DNA from: DUPQ01 sp041678685
GTDB taxonomy: Bacteria > Bacillota > Clostridia > DUPQ01
DNA length: 64,000 bases
Assembly: GCA_041678685.1 (NCBI GenBank)
Contig: JBAYNV010000001.1
Span: 1 to 64,000, forward strand
Direction: 5' to 3'
Within the stretch, counting starts at the first letter, position 1. The number at the start of each line of letters is the position of its first letter. Position numbers and translations under genes: made by a program. The notes beneath the pieces were generated by a model that had not been told where the DNA came from, did no database searches, and saw only the letters and a program-made list of their open reading frames with translations. Below, piece by piece: positions 61,141-64,000 of the stretch.

Positions 61141-62179
61141 CAGTCTCTTTCTTATTCTTCATATTGTAAACATAAGCCAGTATTTCAGCAACCGCTTTAT
61201 ACTGCTCATACGGTATCAGGTCGCCTATCTCGGTTTTTTTGTACAGTATCCTTGCCAACGGCCTATTCTCCACAATATATACGTTATTCTCTCTTGCTAT
61301 CTGTTTTATTTTTTCCGCTATCAGTCCCTGTCCCTTTGCGACTACCTTAGGGGCGGTATCCTGCTTATGGGCATATTTTATCGCTATTGCAAGATGGGTA
61401 GGGTTCGTGATCACCGCATCTGCAGCAGGTACGGCGTGCATCATATGTCTTTTTGATATCTGGCGCTGCCTGCTTTTTATAAACGATTTTACCTGAGGAT
61501 CACCTTCGGTATTTTTAAATTCATCCTTCACCTCCTGCTTCGACATTTTAAGTCTTTTTTCGTATTCGAACCACTGGTATATGAAATCCACAATTGCCAA
61601 TCCCGTGAGTCCTATAAGAACGCTTGTCAGTACCTTTGTCAAAACTGAAAGAGCCTTTTGCAACGCAGGATAAATACCATAGAAACTCAGATAGGAAAAT
61701 TCCAGCATGGCACTCTCCAGAGCGGTATAGGAAATGAGCACTATGACCGTCAGTTTCGCAAGACTCTTTAAAAGGTCAAATATCATTCTTTTTGAAAAGA
61801 TCCTTTTGAATCCTTCCAGCGGATTCAGTTTTGCCAGATCAGGCTTCAGCTTTTTTGTTGTAAACAGGAACCCTACCTGCATATAATTGGTCGCCATCCC
61901 TATTACAAGCATAGCTATCATAAACACTCCGGCTGTCTCTAAAAATAACTTCCCGTATTTTACATAATTAAATACAGGTTCAAAATCCGTTATGTATAAA
62001 GAATTTTCTAAAAAGACTGCGACCGCGGAGAAAGCATTGATAAAATACACGCCTATAAGAAGAGTAATGACCAGCAGCGAAAAAATATTACCTATTTCAA
62101 TGCTTTTATTGACATCGCCTTCTTTTTTAGCGTCACGCCGTTTTTTTAACGTGGCCTTTTCTGTTTTCTCACCGGCCAT
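61127..62179 (-). CDS. flhB: Flagellar export switch protein FlhB
   Basis: A 350-residue protein with four membrane helices (about 30-55, 90-112, 140-165, 188-212) and a cytoplasmic domain with the autocleavage site NPTH (TNPTHLAIAIKYAHKQDT, about 269). The switch from hook to filament export depends on it and FliK. The N-terminal MAGEKTEKATLKKRRDAKKE is typical. Overlaps flhA. Confidence 0.97.
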   Translation of the reverse strand: MAGEKTEKATLKKRRDAKKEGDVNKSIEIGNIFSLLVITLLIGVYFINAFSAVAVFLENSLYITDFEPVFNYVKYGKLFLETAGVFMIAMLVIGMATNYMQVGFLFTTKKLKPDLAKLNPLEGFKRIFSKRMIFDLLKSLAKLTVIVLISYTALESAMLEFSYLSFYGIYPALQKALSVLTKVLTSVLIGLTGLAIVDFIYQWFEYEKRLKMSKQEVKDEFKNTEGDPQVKSFIKSRQRQISKRHMMHAVPAADAVITNPTHLAIAIKYAHKQDTAPKVVAKGQGLIAEKIKQIARENNVYIVENRPLARILYKKTEIGDLIPYEQYKAVAEILAYVYNMKNKKETGDQN

Positions 62180-62959
62180 TTATCCCATACTCCTTATCAG
62201 CATCATCGCGCTTTCAAACATATCATTAAAATACACATCCAGAAACTGGAAAGCAGGTCCTATAAGAAAATTGAGCAGTAAAAGCGACATCCCTATTTTA
62301 ACAGGGATACCGATAACGAACACATTCATCTGGGGCATGAACTTTATTATGACGCCCAGTAAAAATTCAGTTACAAGCATGAGCAGAATAAGGGGCAGAA
62401 TGAGCTTTACCGCGTATGCATAGGTAAATGAAAATGCATTATAAAAAACTTCATAACAGGTCTCATTGAAACTTCCTCCTGTTATAGGGATACTGTCATA
62501 CATGGAATATATCAGGAACACAAGCTTGGGGACTCCGTTTAAAACAATGAAAGTCAGAAATCCCATTGCATACAGGAAGTTTCCCACAAGCGGGACTTCC
62601 ATCTGCATCTGCACATCATATATCCCGCCTACACTGAATCCCATCTGCATATCCGCGAGCTGGCCGGCTGCATAGAAGATCGAAAAGAATATGACGGTTA
62701 TGAAACTGACGGAGATACCTATCAATGCTTCTTTTACTACAAGCATTATATATGCAGTCTGTTCAATGCCGCCAAGATCGGGAAGAGTGTCGAAACCAAG
62801 CATTATAATTGAAGCCAGAATAACGGAGAATCCCACTTTGGTCGTTGCAGGTATCCCTTTACGGCCGAAAACAGGTGAAACTGCTATAAAAGCAGAAACC
62901 CTTACCAGAACCAGAAGGAAAACGTCTATATGAGTATAAATGACAGAAAAACCACTCAT
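62180..62959 (-). CDS. fliR: Flagellar export apparatus protein FliR
   Basis: A 259-residue membrane protein with about six helices. The FIAVSPVFGRKGIPATTKVG start and ADMQMGFSVGGIYDVQMQME segment match FliR, part of the FliPQR export gate. AGGAGAAGA precedes the ATG. Next to fliQ and immediately before flhB. Confidence 0.96.
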   Translation of the reverse strand: MSGFSVIYTHIDVFLLVLVRVSAFIAVSPVFGRKGIPATTKVGFSVILASIIMLGFDTLPDLGGIEQTAYIMLVVKEALIGISVSFITVIFFSIFYAAGQLADMQMGFSVGGIYDVQMQMEVPLVGNFLYAMGFLTFIVLNGVPKLVFLIYSMYDSIPITGGSFNETCYEVFYNAFSFTYAYAVKLILPLILLMLVTEFLLGVIIKFMPQMNVFVIGIPVKIGMSLLLLNFLIGPAFQFLDVYFNDMFESAMMLIRSMG

Positions 62960-62966
62960 TCTTCTC

Positions 62967-63233
62967 CTATATCAGCGACAGTATCTGATCAAACAGCTGC
63001 CTGGTATATTCCGTCAGCTGACTGATCATCCATGATCCCAAAATTATCAATCCTAAAAAAACCACTACTATCTTAGGCACAAGCACCATATTCTGTTCAT
63101 TGATCTGGGTAGCTGCCTGAAAAACAGCTATGATGATACCTACTACCATGGCGATGACCATTATCGGTAAAGCGACCTTTAAAACGACCGTCAATGAATC
63201 CTTTATCAAATTTACTACGACAGCCTGATCCAT
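62967..63233 (-). CDS. fliQ: Flagellar export apparatus protein FliQ
   Basis: An 88-residue two-helix protein: VVNLIKDSLTVVLKVALPIM, FQAATQINEQNMVLVPKIVV, both FliQ hallmarks. The ATG at 63233 is chosen (AGAGG upstream); a longer frame adds 20 residues that overlap fliP and lack family similarity. Between fliP and fliR. Confidence 0.96.
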   Translation of the reverse strand: MDQAVVVNLIKDSLTVVLKVALPIMVIAMVVGIIIAVFQAATQINEQNMVLVPKIVVVFLGLIILGSWMISQLTEYTRQLFDQILSLI

Positions 63234-63250
63234 ATGTACCTCTTTTCTGT

Positions 63251-64000
63251 TTAGCCGAAACTCATTATCAGGGTCTTCATTATAAGTTCCCATCCGTCGA
63301 CCAGTACAAAAAGCAGCACTTTGAACGGTACGGATATCATTGAGGGAGGAAGCATCATCATACCCATTGACATGAGGATGCTTGATACGATCATATCTAT
63401 CATTATGAAAGGAAGATAGATCAGAAACCCGATCTTGAAGGCCTTAGTGATCTCTCCTGTGATAAATGCCGGGATAATGACACTTAAGGGCATCTCCTCC
63501 AGAGTGTCCGGCGTTTCTTCGATCCCTGAAAGAGACAGAAACATATTGATGCTTTCGGGTTCGGTCTGACATTCTTTGAACATAAATTCCTTTATGGGAT
63601 CTTCAGCAGCTTCCAGCGCCTGTACTATAGTAATTTCCTCTTTGATATACGGATCATATGCGACCTCTTTTATCTCCCCTATCGTAGGTGACATTATGAA
63701 CAGCGTCAGAATAAGCGATATCCCTATCAGTACCTGATTAGGAGGCATCTGCTGCGTCCCCATCGCATTCCTGGTAAATGACAGTACCACCAGTATCCTG
63801 GTATATGAAGTCATCAGAAGGAGTATCGTAGGCAAAGCAGTCAGTATCAGCAGGATCACAACGGTCGGTATTATCTCTGAATATCCTGACAGCGTATCCA
63901 TACCCTGTTCAAGGATCTCCGATATATCATCCTCTTCAGCCGCTATAACGGTAGAAGGAAAAAGCACAGCCAGTATTGCAAATAACAGTCCGATCTTTTT
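63251..64000 (-). CDS. fliP: Flagellar export apparatus protein FliP (5' truncated by window edge)
   Basis: The frame stays open to the right edge, reading KKIGLLFAILAVLFPSTVIA before AEEDD: a signal-peptide-like start that continues outside the window. The visible 249 residues show TSYTRILVVLSFTRNAMGTQ and NQVLIGISLILTLFIMSP, then PFIMIDMIVSSILMSMGMMM and the C-terminal VDGWELIMKTLIMSF, the FliP signature. FliP forms the central FliPQR gate. The first base of the window end is codon-aligned. fliO and the rest of fliP lie beyond the edge. Confidence 0.96.
   Translation of the reverse strand, partial: KKIGLLFAILAVLFPSTVIAAEEDDISEILEQGMDTLSGYSEIIPTVVILLILTALPTILLLMTSYTRILVVLSFTRNAMGTQQMPPNQVLIGISLILTLFIMSPTIGEIKEVAYDPYIKEEITIVQALEAAEDPIKEFMFKECQTEPESINMFLSLSGIEETPDTLEEMPLSVIIPAFITGEITKAFKIGFLIYLPFIMIDMIVSSILMSMGMMMLPPSMISVPFKVLLFVLVDGWELIMKTLIMSFG

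Noticed and set aside
63251..63967. fliP starting at the internal GTG (63967)
   Set aside because: The frame continues without stop to the window edge and encodes a signal-peptide-like segment, so this GTG is an internal valine and the real start is outside.
1..64000. CRISPR arrays, transposons, prophage or toxin-antitoxin loci
   Set aside because: No spaced direct repeats of the right length, transposase or integrase motifs, or phage structural genes were seen.

Overview
The window is a contiguous chromosomal segment from a motile, low-to-moderate GC Gram-positive anaerobe-type bacterium of the Bacillota, most likely class Clostridia and possibly a Lachnospiraceae relative. This rests on an L10 leader between rplA and rplJ, FlbD, MotE/YlxF and FliY in the flagellar operon, a FliW-CsrA pair, CheC plus CheD chemotaxis, a Re-type citrate synthase-like enzyme and abundant sigma-A consensus promoters. 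No rRNA, CRISPR array, transposase, integrase or prophage gene was seen.

Region 1 (1-5.4 kb, minus strand) is housekeeping: start of rplJ, an L10 leader with attenuator, rplA, rplK, nusG, secE, rpmG, then a membrane J-domain-like protein, lysS and greA. rpmG-secE-nusG and greA-lysS have clear promoters. Region 2 (5.5-14.1 kb) is a carbohydrate island: an apiosidase-like (DUF4038) gene on plus converges on a minus-strand operon reading deoR-type regulator, ceramidase-like protein, FGGY kinase, fucose/arabinose isomerase-like protein, SIS isomerase, TIM-family protein and YjbQ. It looks like a complete regulator-isomerase-kinase-phosphosugar unit for an unidentified sugar. A His-Gln-Lys tRNA cluster follows (14.2-14.5 kb).

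Region 3 (14.5-22.9 kb) has a Re-citrate synthase-like gene, a GPH-type sugar symporter, a 68-residue orphan, a GltS-type symporter, and on plus a DapA/NanA-family lyase paired with an intracellular BNR (sialidase-fold) protein, then a GNAT-like protein.

Region 4 (22.9-64 kb) is a flagellar/chemotaxis supercluster in two convergent blocks meeting at a bidirectional terminator near 38.06 kb. The plus block, from a sigma-A promoter at 23.0 kb, is flgB-flgC-fliE-fliF-fliG-fliH-fliI-fliJ-motE-fliK-flgD-flgE-flbD-motA-motB-fliL-fliM-fliY-cheY: basal body, hook, C-ring and stator. The minus block, entering from beyond the right edge, is fliP-fliQ-fliR-flhB-flhA-fliA-two flgF/flgG rod genes-flgM-flgN-flgK-flgL-fliW-csrA-HD-GYP, then sigma-28-dependent fliC-flaG-fliD-fliS and cheA-cheW-mcp-mcp-cheW-cheR-cheB-cheC-cheD. 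Turning the minus block around restores the usual Bacillota order (cheY followed by fliO/fliP), so an inversion of at least 26 kb is likely. flhF and flhG are absent from their usual place between flhA and fliA.

The most interesting regulatory signals are a GGA-loop hairpin (predicted CsrA site) plus an AAGGAGG Shine-Dalgarno in the fliC leader, two matching sigma-28 promoters (TAAA-N15-TCCGAT) before fliC and cheA, and a c-di-GMP phosphodiesterase-type gene translationally coupled to csrA. Nothing here is convincingly a wholly new system. The best novelty candidates are the uncharacterised sugar operon, the lyase/BNR pair and the split flagellar operon with its CsrA/HD-GYP coupling.
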